From NCBI RefSeq assembly GCF_019331675.1, contig NZ_JAHBBJ010000006.1:85273-149272 (forward strand): 64,000 nt of DNA. The letters run 5' to 3'. Shown piece after piece: positions 17,157 to 25,410 of the stretch. Made by a program: the position numbers and the translations under genes. Positions within the stretch are counted from its first letter, which is position 1; the number at the start of each line of letters is the position of its first letter. This stretch comes from Bifidobacterium miconisargentati. Lineage in GTDB: Bacteria > Actinomycetota > Actinomycetes > Actinomycetales > Bifidobacteriaceae. Under the pieces are notes generated by a model. The model did not search any database. It was not told the DNA's origin and saw only the letters and a program-made list of their open reading frames with translations.

Positions 17157-17666
17157 ATGGATTGGGTTGACGGCAGCGCCAAGCTCGCATCGAAACAGTA
17201 TCGCCGCCGGACGTTCAAGCCACATGTGGTCATCGGCCTGGCTCTTGGCATGACGTTGGATCTCCGACTGGCGCTCAACTTCCTACATGCCGCGTCCGAG
17301 GGGAATCAGGATGCAATAATGGGCATTACCGTCACGTTGTTGATTGCGGCGGTCACCGCGTTCCTGCTGGGCCATGCACGTGGCCGTTGGGAGCGTCAAC
17401 ACTGGCTAGCGGTACCCTGCGATCAGAGCGATCTGTTGTTCATCGCCAATCCCGCCAGTTCCGCGGATACGCGCATACGGTACCTGCTGTTCCCCTCCGT
17501 CGGTCATATGGTGAGGCATCTCGCCGCCATGCAGGACAGGGATCTGGTAAGAGTAACCGTGGAAGTGACCGATGGACGTATCAGGATGCTTTCGGTCCAT
17601 CCAAATGATGGACCGACCCCGCGCGCCGACGGGTATGACAGGTGGTCGAAGACCATGATTCTCTGA
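17157..17666 (+). CDS. Membrane protein, 169 aa, hypothetical
   Basis: GAGGAG lies 5 nt before the ATG. Two hydrophobic segments (HVVIGLALGMTLDLRLALNF and IMGITVTLLIAAVTAFLLGH) are followed by a soluble domain with mixed alpha/beta character (LLFIANPASSADTRIRYLLF, DLVRVTVEVTDGRIRML). It is the last gene of the HTH-led run. I do not recognise it. Confidence 0.6.
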   Translation: MDWVDGSAKLASKQYRRRTFKPHVVIGLALGMTLDLRLALNFLHAASEGNQDAIMGITVTLLIAAVTAFLLGHARGRWERQHWLAVPCDQSDLLFIANPASSADTRIRYLLFPSVGHMVRHLAAMQDRDLVRVTVEVTDGRIRMLSVHPNDGPTPRADGYDRWSKTMIL

Positions 17667-17916
17667 ATGTCGACCAATCTTCAGCCTCTTTCAATCCACG
17701 TCCGCAATCTGGGTGGGGATGTTGCTGAATCCCATAAAGATTATGGTGTCGAAGTATTGATGACACATGATATAAATACTCAAATAATTATTAATATCTA
17801 TTCCTTTATACACATTCATTTGTCGAGAAAACGTCATTCGCGGCATCATCATCCGCTGCGGTAACGCCGCACCAGTAGACTGATGGCTCATACGAATGAC
17901 CCAGCGGGAGCATGTC

Positions 17917-18933
17917 ATGAACGGATCGGATCGGCTGATGGAGGAGAACGCTGCGTTGGTGGCGTTGCTCAGGACCATCGACGCCGAACATGACACGTGG
18001 TCGTCCGTCGCGAACAGGGTGGCCCGCAACGGCAGTGCCTCAACAGTGCTCGCGCATGAGATGGATCCCGCCAACAATCCGCTTGTCGAGGACGGGAACC
18101 GGACGGAACCCGACGACGAGCCATCCCTTTTCGATGAGGCCGAGATTCCTCCCACCGATCTGCGACGGATGCAGCTTTCCCACGCTTTGGATGACGCGCG
18201 CCGGGAAGTGGCTGAATGGCGCGATCAGGGGCTTGATTTCGTTTCGGTGCTGGATGACCGGTATCCGAACCGGTTGCGGGAGGTTGCGGACATGCCGCCG
18301 TTCCTGTTCGCCGACGGCACCATGGTGCAGGACGAGCTCGGCGTGAGCGTCGTGGGATCGCGTGAGGCGTCGGGGGAAGCCCTCAGGTTCGCCCGGGACA
18401 CGGCATCCATGCTGGTATCCATCGATTTTTCGGTGATCGCCGGGCTCGCGACCGGCATCGACACGGCCGCGCATCGCCAAGCGTTGGCCGAAGACGGGCG
18501 GACCGTGGCGTTCATCGGTACCGGCATCACCCGTCAGTATCCGCGGGAGAACGAGGCGCTGCAGCGCGAAATCGCACGGCGGGGGCTGGTGTTCTCCCAG
18601 TTCTGGCCGCAGCAGGGGCCTTCCAAGCATACGTTCCCCATGCGCAACGCCTCCATGAGCGGCTACGGCGTCGCGACCGTGATCGTGGAGGCCGGGGAAT
18701 ACTCCGGTACGCGCATCCAGGCACGTCAGGCGCAGCGGCACGGACGTCCCGTCATCCTGCGTGACACGGTGGCCACCGGCACACACTGGGGCCGTGAGCT
18801 CATCGACCGACCCGGAGTATACGTGGCATCATCGGTCGATGAGGTGCATGACATCCTGCTGAAGCTGCTCCATCTCGGCTCGGACCTCGAACTGGCCATC
18901 AGCCGTCTCATTCATATGGAGCCGGTCGGATGA
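17917..18933 (+). CDS. DprA/Smf-family Rossmann-fold protein (ShosA-like)
   Basis: The product is 338 aa. After a variable N-terminus of about 90 residues comes YPNRLREVADMPPFLFADG and the DprA Rossmann core: VSVVGSREASGEALRFA (from about 143), IAGLATGIDTAAHRQAL (about 170), FIGTGITRQYPREN, and VEAGEYSGTRIQARQAQRHG. The SLOG-like fold binds nucleotides or ssDNA. ATG 17917 has CGGGAG upstream; the earlier ATG at 17896 lacks a ribosome site. The stop overlaps the PRTase start as ATGA. DprA next to a phosphoribosyltransferase is the makeup of ShosTA toxin-antitoxin/anti-phage systems, in which the DprA-like protein neutralises the PRTase. Confidence 0.85.
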   Translation: MNGSDRLMEENAALVALLRTIDAEHDTWSSVANRVARNGSASTVLAHEMDPANNPLVEDGNRTEPDDEPSLFDEAEIPPTDLRRMQLSHALDDARREVAEWRDQGLDFVSVLDDRYPNRLREVADMPPFLFADGTMVQDELGVSVVGSREASGEALRFARDTASMLVSIDFSVIAGLATGIDTAAHRQALAEDGRTVAFIGTGITRQYPRENEALQREIARRGLVFSQFWPQQGPSKHTFPMRNASMSGYGVATVIVEAGEYSGTRIQARQAQRHGRPVILRDTVATGTHWGRELIDRPGVYVASSVDEVHDILLKLLHLGSDLELAISRLIHMEPVG

Positions 18934-19736
18934 TCAGCCGGTACGGACTGGATCTTGACCGCATCCTCGATTCCATGGCGGGAAGCTACCTGCAGACCGT
19001 GCGGTACGAATCGAAGAGCGATCTCCTTTGCCCTGTTTGCGGAGGATTCAAGAACCCCTCCTACCACGATTGCCGCAGCTGCGAAATGATCGCACACCAG
19101 GCGCATGCAATCGGACTGGATGGCAAACTGGCCGATCGCGTCGCCTGCGGCGTCTATGCGACCGACCCCGATAGCCAGACGTTGAAGATGATGTACGGGT
19201 ACAAGGAGCCATGTCCTGTCTCCCCCGACTATCGCAGGAACATACAGGCCATCCTGGCCCTCGCCATCATCGGCCACGTCCAATGCCTGAACGAACTGGC
19301 GGACCTGCCGCTCAGCGGCTGGGCGATGGTGCCCTCCACCCGCAGTTCCCCGCGTTTCGATCAGGAGCATCCCCTGCATGCCATCATCAGCGGTCTATTG
19401 CCGAATCTTCCCGAAATCCGCCTTGCATCCCGTCAACCGAAGCAACGCTTCCTGGATCCGAACGCCTTCGCTCTGGCCAATTCAGCCGATAGACGACTTC
19501 TCTCCGACAACGTGCTACTCATCGACGACACCTGGGTGACCGGAGGCACCGTCCAATCCGCGGCAGTCCGGCTGAAGCTGGAAGGCGCGGCGCAGGTATC
19601 GATCTACTGCGTCGCCCGCATCGCCAACACCCGATATCTCGACACCCTGGGCAAAGGCCTGACGAAGTCATTCATGCGGGGCGTCCGCTACACAGGCGGA
19701 TACTGCCCCTGGCACCGGAAAGTCGAATTGCCCTGA
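18930..19736 (+). CDS. ComF-like phosphoribosyltransferase (ShosT-like)
   Basis: The product is 268 aa. An N-terminal zinc-ribbon-like motif CPVCGG...CRSC (about residues 34-52) precedes a phosphoribosyltransferase domain. The PRPP-binding loop is VLLIDDTWVTGGT near 197-209, with two acidic residues followed by TGG as in type I PRTases. ComF proteins normally act in competence; here the gene is translationally coupled to a DprA-like gene (4-bp overlap) with no other competence genes. Candidate roles are the toxic half of a ShosTA-like defence module or a plasmid-borne DNA-uptake accessory pair. I favour the former from the gene pairing. Confidence 0.85.
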   Translation: MISRYGLDLDRILDSMAGSYLQTVRYESKSDLLCPVCGGFKNPSYHDCRSCEMIAHQAHAIGLDGKLADRVACGVYATDPDSQTLKMMYGYKEPCPVSPDYRRNIQAILALAIIGHVQCLNELADLPLSGWAMVPSTRSSPRFDQEHPLHAIISGLLPNLPEIRLASRQPKQRFLDPNAFALANSADRRLLSDNVLLIDDTWVTGGTVQSAAVRLKLEGAAQVSIYCVARIANTRYLDTLGKGLTKSFMRGVRYTGGYCPWHRKVELP

Positions 19737-19858
19737 CATTCATTACTCCCGTATAAGGTGCATCCCCATTTGGCCCAAGGTATAATCCGCGCCGGCAAGG
19801 CCCTTGGTGACGAACTACGGCTTGCGGTAGCATGTTTCCAACAGGAAGGAGGCGTGTC

Positions 19859-20026
19859 ATGGTAAACCTCACTGATTTGTACACAGTGGACAAGGACAGT
19901 GCCGAATACGACTATCTGCGCTTGTGCGATGCGCCCCTGTCGCAGGATGTGCTGGAATTTCTCGGCAAGTCATCCGAAACGGAGACGGGTACTGTCCCGT
20001 CGCCGTGCGAACAGGTTTACGCCTGA
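19859..20026 (+). CDS. Small protein, 55 aa, hypothetical
   Basis: AGGAAGGAGG ends 6 nt before the ATG at 19859, a strong ribosome site for so small a frame. The sequence is acidic (VNLTDLYTVDKDSAEYDYLR, then LCDAPLSQDVLEFLGKS). It has no membrane segment or known motif. It lies 122 bp after the PRTase gene and could belong to the same module. Confidence 0.5.
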   Translation: MVNLTDLYTVDKDSAEYDYLRLCDAPLSQDVLEFLGKSSETETGTVPSPCEQVYA

Positions 20027-20215
20027 GCTGCGGACGAAACGACAGGGTGCTAGTTCGTTTTCGTTTCGCTGACAAGTCCGATCAGCCGCGATTCACCAGT
20101 TTCTCTTGTACTGATCCCGTACCACCGAACCGTCAAATTGACGGCCGGTGGGTCAAGGGATCGCAGTTTCCCGAAGGCTCCGAGGCTTGGGCCTAGGCAT
20201 GCAGGCCTTACCAAT

Positions 20216-20283
20216 GATTGGCCTGTGTTGTGGATTACCGTACTGGTTTACTGCAGTCCGGTAATCCACAACACAGGCCAATC
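20216..20283. repeat. 25-bp perfect inverted repeat forming a long hairpin
   Basis: The left arm 20216-20240 begins GATTGGCCTGTG and ends GGATTACCG. The right arm 20259-20283 is its exact reverse complement. The 18-base loop contains a further ACTG/CAGT pair. It lies 41 bp beyond the stop of the GH3 gene (minus strand). It may be a terminator for that gene, but a 25-bp perfect stem is longer than usual and could be a palindromic mobile or recombination element. Confidence 0.7.
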
Positions 20284-20323
20284 ACAGCGACTTTCCGAAA
20301 TCCTGATTATTGATTCTTATCCA

Positions 20324-23290
20324 TCACTGTTCGTCTGAACTCTCTACCGTGACGATGGCCTTACGACGACCAAGGTATCGACGGATGGCCAGGACTTCGA
20401 GTCCGGCGATCAGCAGGCCGCAGACCGCATCCATGACGATGGTGATTGTAATCCAAACGGGCGTCTGGGACTTCGGATCGCCATTCGCGTAGTGGTAGCT
20501 GTTGGCGGTGGTGTACAGGATGTTCTTCGCCGCCTGGCGCATCGCGATCACCGAGGTGGCGGACTTGTCGGAGACGTGGTTGGTGATGTTCGTCGTGGCG
20601 AGCATCACGTCGCCGCCATTGCGGATGATCTGGTCAGAATTCTGGTAGCCGAAGCCTCCGAAATAGTCTGTCAGGACCATGCCGTGGAAGCCCCATTCGT
20701 CACGGAGCACGGTGTTGAGCAGCGGCGAGTAAGCACCCGCATATGTGATTCCAATGTAGTTGTAGGCGCTCATCACAGCCTGCGCACCGCCATCCTTGAC
20801 GCTCAGTTCGAAGGGCTTGAGGTAGATCTCGCGAATCGCCTGCTCGTTGGACCAGGTGCACAGCATCGACCATCGGTTGGTTTCCTGGTCGTTCAAGGCA
20901 AAGTGCTTCATGAACGAGTACACGCCCTTGTCCTTGGCTGCGGCGATTTCATGGGCGGCCATGACTCCGGAGAGCAGACCGTCCTCGGAGAAGTACTCGT
21001 AGTTGCGGCCGGAGAACGCCGAACGGTGGATGTTCATCGAGGGGGCGTACCAGCCGGAGGAGTCCATGTCGTGGGACATGTCGCCAATCATGGCACCGAA
21101 CCGGTCCGCGAGGTCGGTGTTCCAGGTGCAGGCGAACGCGACCGCCGAGGAGAAGCCGATGGAGCCGACACCGGTGAAGTTGTTGTTCAGCGCGGCGGAG
21201 CCATCCAGGTCGAACATGAAGATCTTGCCGATCTTGTCGATGGCCTGCGTGCCATAGCCGCCCATGGCGATGAGGTTCTCCATGTCATCGACGGTCAGCT
21301 CGTCCAGCAGCTGATCCCAACGTTCGTCGTCATAATCAGCTCCATACAGGTCGGCAAGTTTGATGCCGTTGTCCGCCCCGGTGGTGGGCATGGCGTCGTC
21401 GGCATTGTCATGGTCGGCCGGATCGTAGTTGCCGTTGTTGACGAATTTGGCCTTGTCCGCCTCCGGCATGGACATGCTGGCCGGAGCCGCGGTGGCCTTG
21501 TCGTAGTTGGCGAAATGGTCGGCACGGGAAAGGTAGGTCACATCTCCCTCGGCATCGTCGAACTGGTTGGTGGCCGCGGTCTTGTCAGTGGAACGCGGAT
21601 CGGACTGGTCATAGGTGATGGTCTTGGGCACGTTCACGGTCTGTTCCTCGATGACCGTATGGGCGTCGGAACGAATCGAGATGCCGTAATCGCCGGACTC
21701 GAGGACATAGGCCTTGGCGTTCTTGTAGTCGTAGGAGGCCATGTCCTCCTCGTTGAAAGTCATGGTCAGCTTTTCGGATTCGCCGGGGGCCAGTTTCTTG
21801 GTCTTGTCGAATGCGATCAGGTTCACGCTTGACTTTTCGATGCCGCCGTTGGTGTAGGGCGGGTTGTAGTAGACCTCGACCACGTCCTTGCCTGCCACAT
21901 CGCCCGTGTTGGTCACGGTCACGTCGAAGGTGACTTTGCCGTCATCGGTTACATGCACGTTGCCCATATCCTGTTTGAACGTGGTGTAGGACAGGCCGTG
22001 TCCGAACGGGAAGGCGACCTCGTTGTCGTAGTCGATGAGGCCTTCCTCGCCGGCTGTCTCATAGAACTTGTAACCGACGTAGATGCCTTCCACGTACCGG
22101 GTGAAGGTGGGTCGCGCGGTGGCCATGAACGTGTCGTCGGCCGGGATCTGGAACTCATCCATGTTGTCGTACGTGAAGTCTCCGAAGTTGTTCCATGTCG
22201 GGGACTTGGTCAGGTCGGTGACGAAGGTGTCCGCGGACTTGCCGGAGGGGTTGACCTTGCCGGCCATGATCTCGCCGAGGGCCACGAAGCCGGTCTGGCC
22301 CGCAGGCGGGCACCATACCACGGACTTGATCTGCGGATGGTCCTTGAGGAAGTCGAACTGGAAGGCGTTCGCGCCGTTGTAGATGACGGTCACCTTATCG
22401 AAGTTCTTGGTGACCAGGTCCACGAGATCCTTTTCCGTCTGGCTCAGCTGAAGCAGGTGCTGACCTTCTTGATAATCGGGATACTCGGTGGAGTTGTCCT
22501 CGTATTTGATGCCGGTGGGCTTCTTGGACCAGTTGTGGGTACGCTCGTATTCCGCGGAATCGCTCAGTCCGGTCTTGCCGTTGGGCCTCATCTCGGTGGG
22601 AAGATCGGCGTGCTCTCCACCGACCCTGGCCAGCACGATTACCGCTTCGTCGGAGAACGCCTTCGCGTTGGAAATCATCTCATCGGAGTACTGCGCGGCC
22701 GGAACCTCGGGCTGGGTCCAGTCCTGGATCCACATGTTCACGCTCGGACGGTCGGCACGGTACTTGACGTACATGTCGCTCAGCTCGGTGTTCGTTTCCA
22801 GGCCGGCCTGCTTGAACCCGTCCAGCAACGACACGGTCGGATACGTATCGGACAGCGCGCCGGCTCCCGTGCCACCGTACACGGGGTTGGTGGAACTCCA
22901 GCCGAACACGTTGACCTTCTTGTTAGACAGAGGAAGATTGGAATCATCGTTCTTCAGGAGGGTGACCGCCTCGCGCTGCACCTCGACGCCGAGCTTCTTC
23001 GCCTGCGCCTCAGTGGTCGAGGACAGCACGTGCTTCTCGGCGGTGGCGCTGGTAAGCAACGTGGAAAGCGGGCCGAACAGCATCATGCTGACCGCCACAA
23101 GGAACGCCACGAATGCTACGAGCCATGCCTGCGAATGCACCAGTTTGCGCACCGCGACCTGCTGCACCGTACGACGGTTCACCGCAACGGTCACGATGAG
23201 CGCCAACAAAAGCACTATTCCGACCGCTATCAGATGCGGCGTTACCGACCGCAATACATTAATCACATCACTCCAGTTGATGTCGATCAT
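20324..23290 (-). CDS. Membrane-anchored GH3 glycoside hydrolase (beta-glucosidase-like) with permuted domain order
   Basis: The product is 988 aa. Two N-terminal membrane helices (about 20-37 LIAVGIVLLLALIVTVAV; 55-80) precede the GH3 C-type alpha/beta domain (REAVTLLKNDDSNLPLS from about 110; GGTGAGALSDTYPTVSLLDG). A fibronectin-III-like domain follows (GKDVVEVYYNPPYTNGGI, LAPGESEKLTMTF). The GH3 (beta/alpha)8-type domain comes last (GMVLTDYFGGFG; likely nucleophile Asp about 875). The usual GH3 order is catalytic barrel first, so this is the permuted type known from some gut bacteria. A third helix near the C-terminus (ITITIVMDAVCGLLIAGLEV) suggests anchoring at both ends. The substrate is probably a beta-linked glycoside. 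Confidence 0.88.
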   Translation of the reverse strand: MIDINWSDVINVLRSVTPHLIAVGIVLLLALIVTVAVNRRTVQQVAVRKLVHSQAWLVAFVAFLVAVSMMLFGPLSTLLTSATAEKHVLSSTTEAQAKKLGVEVQREAVTLLKNDDSNLPLSNKKVNVFGWSSTNPVYGGTGAGALSDTYPTVSLLDGFKQAGLETNTELSDMYVKYRADRPSVNMWIQDWTQPEVPAAQYSDEMISNAKAFSDEAVIVLARVGGEHADLPTEMRPNGKTGLSDSAEYERTHNWSKKPTGIKYEDNSTEYPDYQEGQHLLQLSQTEKDLVDLVTKNFDKVTVIYNGANAFQFDFLKDHPQIKSVVWCPPAGQTGFVALGEIMAGKVNPSGKSADTFVTDLTKSPTWNNFGDFTYDNMDEFQIPADDTFMATARPTFTRYVEGIYVGYKFYETAGEEGLIDYDNEVAFPFGHGLSYTTFKQDMGNVHVTDDGKVTFDVTVTNTGDVAGKDVVEVYYNPPYTNGGIEKSSVNLIAFDKTKKLAPGESEKLTMTFNEEDMASYDYKNAKAYVLESGDYGISIRSDAHTVIEEQTVNVPKTITYDQSDPRSTDKTAATNQFDDAEGDVTYLSRADHFANYDKATAAPASMSMPEADKAKFVNNGNYDPADHDNADDAMPTTGADNGIKLADLYGADYDDERWDQLLDELTVDDMENLIAMGGYGTQAIDKIGKIFMFDLDGSAALNNNFTGVGSIGFSSAVAFACTWNTDLADRFGAMIGDMSHDMDSSGWYAPSMNIHRSAFSGRNYEYFSEDGLLSGVMAAHEIAAAKDKGVYSFMKHFALNDQETNRWSMLCTWSNEQAIREIYLKPFELSVKDGGAQAVMSAYNYIGITYAGAYSPLLNTVLRDEWGFHGMVLTDYFGGFGYQNSDQIIRNGGDVMLATTNITNHVSDKSATSVIAMRQAAKNILYTTANSYHYANGDPKSQTPVWITITIVMDAVCGLLIAGLEVLAIRRYLGRRKAIVTVESSDEQ

Positions 23291-23489
23291 CGGGGTTCTC
23301 CTTCTCGGTTGTCATCCCTGAAACCGGTGAATCCTCACCGGGATTCCGCCACATCTTCATGGCGATAGGACCATTGCATCATCGCGACCGACCGGCTCAT
23401 GGATGATTGGCAAGAACGGATTGTTTGCCTTCCTAAATGGACGTGCCTAGGGTCTCCCAGAAATACGGCTACAGTCGCGACGCGAATTC

Positions 23490-24236
23490 TTATGAAATCC
23501 GATTGCCCAGGCTCTGAAGAAACCCGCGACGCCTCCGCCGCGAGATTTCCAGCACATCGCCTCCATAGACCACGCATTCGCTGTCTTTGACCGAAACCAC
23601 ATGCCTCATATTGACCAGATAGCAAGAGTTGCAGGAATAGAAGTCGTTCTCCGGCAGTTGGTCCTGGAATCCGCGCAACGAACCGTTGAATTCATAGGTG
23701 CTCTGCAGGGTATGAAGCAGAATGCGGTGTCTTTTGCCGCTTTCCAGATAGAGAATATCCCCGACAGACACACGAGCCAGTCCGCCCGGGACACTCACCA
23801 TGACCGACGTATCGCGTATACGGTGCTCCTTGATGTTTAGACAACGGTCAAGCTCACGTTCGAGAGCGAAATACGGAACCGGCTTGACCAGATAACTCAA
23901 CGCATTCACCTCGTATCCCCGGATGGCCATCTGGGACATGTTGGTGACGAATACGATACTCACGCCATTATCGATATTGCGTATCATGCGGGCCGTTTCG
24001 AAGCCGTCCACGCTTCCCATCTCCACGTCCAGCAGAATGAGATCGCAATCCGAACGATATTCACGCAACAAGGATTCACCGTCCGAGTACATGTCGATTT
24101 TGATTCCTATACCATGTTCCGACCGGTACCGTTCAAGATGCTCTTCCATGGCATCGCGAATCGACTGTTCGTCGTCGACCACGCATACACGCAGGGTGGC
24201 GGACGAATCACCGATGCCATTGTCTTCATTCACCAT
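23490..24236 (-). CDS. LytTR-type response regulator
   Basis: The product is 248 aa. The receiver domain spans residues 15-135 (VCVVDDEQSIRDAM; phospho-acceptor Asp70 in LILLDVEMG; SIVFVTNMSQMAIRG; YLVKPVPY). A LytTR DNA-binding domain follows from about 150 (VGDILYLESGKRHRILLHT, then NDFYSCNSCYLVNMRHV). It resembles AgrA/FasA-type regulators of surface and competence genes. No histidine kinase lies beside it, so its partner must be elsewhere. It sits between and apart from the GH3 and LysR genes, with about 200 bp to the GH3 gene. Confidence 0.9.
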   Translation of the reverse strand: MVNEDNGIGDSSATLRVCVVDDEQSIRDAMEEHLERYRSEHGIGIKIDMYSDGESLLREYRSDCDLILLDVEMGSVDGFETARMIRNIDNGVSIVFVTNMSQMAIRGYEVNALSYLVKPVPYFALERELDRCLNIKEHRIRDTSVMVSVPGGLARVSVGDILYLESGKRHRILLHTLQSTYEFNGSLRGFQDQLPENDFYSCNSCYLVNMRHVVSVKDSECVVYGGDVLEISRRRRRGFLQSLGNRIS

Positions 24237-24375
24237 GCTATCCTCCTTGCAATGTCCTCGCCACGAACCTATATGCCTCTATATAGCCGTATGAAGCCGT
24301 CTGCGGAATAGCGGATATACCCATGCCCGCATCAAGCTAGACTTGATACGAGGAAATCCGATAGAGGAGAAGTGC

Positions 24376-25410
24376 ATGCTCGATCCCGCTATAGACGTAT
24401 TCATTCAAGTGACGCAAAGCGGCAGTTTCACCAAGGCTTCGGAGAAGCTGTACATCTCCCCCACCGCGGTCATGAATCAGATCAATCGTCTGGAAGCCTA
24501 TGTCGGAGTCAGACTTCTGGAACGTGGTTCGACAGGCATACGGCTCACGGATGCCGGCAAGGTTTTCCACCACGACGCCCTGCGTCTCGTCTCGATGTCG
24601 GAAAAAGCCCGTGAACATGCACGGCAGGCCGATGCAAGCCACGTCGAGGAGATTCGCATCGGGACTTCGGTCCTGTACCCGTGCAAGCCGCTCTTGGACA
24701 GATGGAACCGGATCACCAACCAGAGCGAGACGAAACATAAGGCGGAACGCTACAGACTTAGCATCATCTCATTCGACGACAACGAACGCACCATCTCCCG
24801 GACATTCGCCAACATCGGACGCGACTTCGACGTGATGATCGGCCCTTACGGAAATGCCGTACACCCTTACGAAACCCTGACCCTGGAACAGGATCGCATG
24901 TGCATCGCGGTCCCGGAGGGACATCGCTTGGCCGGAACAGAACACGTCGGAGTAGATGATTTGAAAGGGGAACAACTCCTGTTGCCGGCACCAGGCAACC
25001 ATTCCGGCCCCGACGCATTGAGACGTTGGCTCACGGAAAACCATCCGGAAATCGAGGTGGTCTCCACATCCGCCTATTACGGCATCAGTGTCTTCAACCG
25101 ATGCATACAAGACAACATGGTTCTGGTGACGCTGAATCATTGGAGAGACGTCCATCCGATGCTGCACACCATATCCGTCGATTGGGAATTCTCCGTCTCA
25201 TATGGGCTGATTTATCCGAAAAACGCATCGAGCGCGATACGGAATTTCGTCTCACTCATCGAAAAGGAAGACGGAACTAGCCCGCAAGCCCATTCGCCAT
25301 CACTCCCCGAACACCGCCTTGGCCGTGGCGGAGGAGACCATGACCAGACAGCCGAGCATGATGGCGCCCAGCATCAGCGTGCCGAAGTTCGAGATCACGT
25401 ACTGCCATAG
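24376..25410 (+). CDS. LysR-family transcriptional regulator with read-through C-terminus
   Basis: The start at 24376 has GAGGAGAAG upstream. The HTH is at residues 1-60 (IDVFIQVTQSGSFTKASEKL, YISPTAVMNQINRLEAYVG). A periplasmic-binding-like effector domain follows (IRIGTSVLYPCKPLLDR, QDRMCIAVPEGHRLAG). LysR proteins are usually near 300 aa; this frame gives 344. Its last 40 or so residues (after SLIEKEDGTSP) are His/Arg/Gly-rich and read antisense into the 3' end of the converging VirB6-like gene. The native stop may have been lost at a junction near 25.28 kb. It is divergent from the LytTR gene. Confidence 0.85.
   Translation: MLDPAIDVFIQVTQSGSFTKASEKLYISPTAVMNQINRLEAYVGVRLLERGSTGIRLTDAGKVFHHDALRLVSMSEKAREHARQADASHVEEIRIGTSVLYPCKPLLDRWNRITNQSETKHKAERYRLSIISFDDNERTISRTFANIGRDFDVMIGPYGNAVHPYETLTLEQDRMCIAVPEGHRLAGTEHVGVDDLKGEQLLLPAPGNHSGPDALRRWLTENHPEIEVVSTSAYYGISVFNRCIQDNMVLVTLNHWRDVHPMLHTISVDWEFSVSYGLIYPKNASSAIRNFVSLIEKEDGTSPQAHSPSLPEHRLGRGGGDHDQTAEHDGAQHQRAEVRDHVLP

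Noticed and set aside
17917..19736. DprA/ComF pair as part of a competence operon
   Set aside because: No comEA, comEC or pilus genes are nearby; the isolated, overlapping pair fits a ShosTA-like module better, though not proven.
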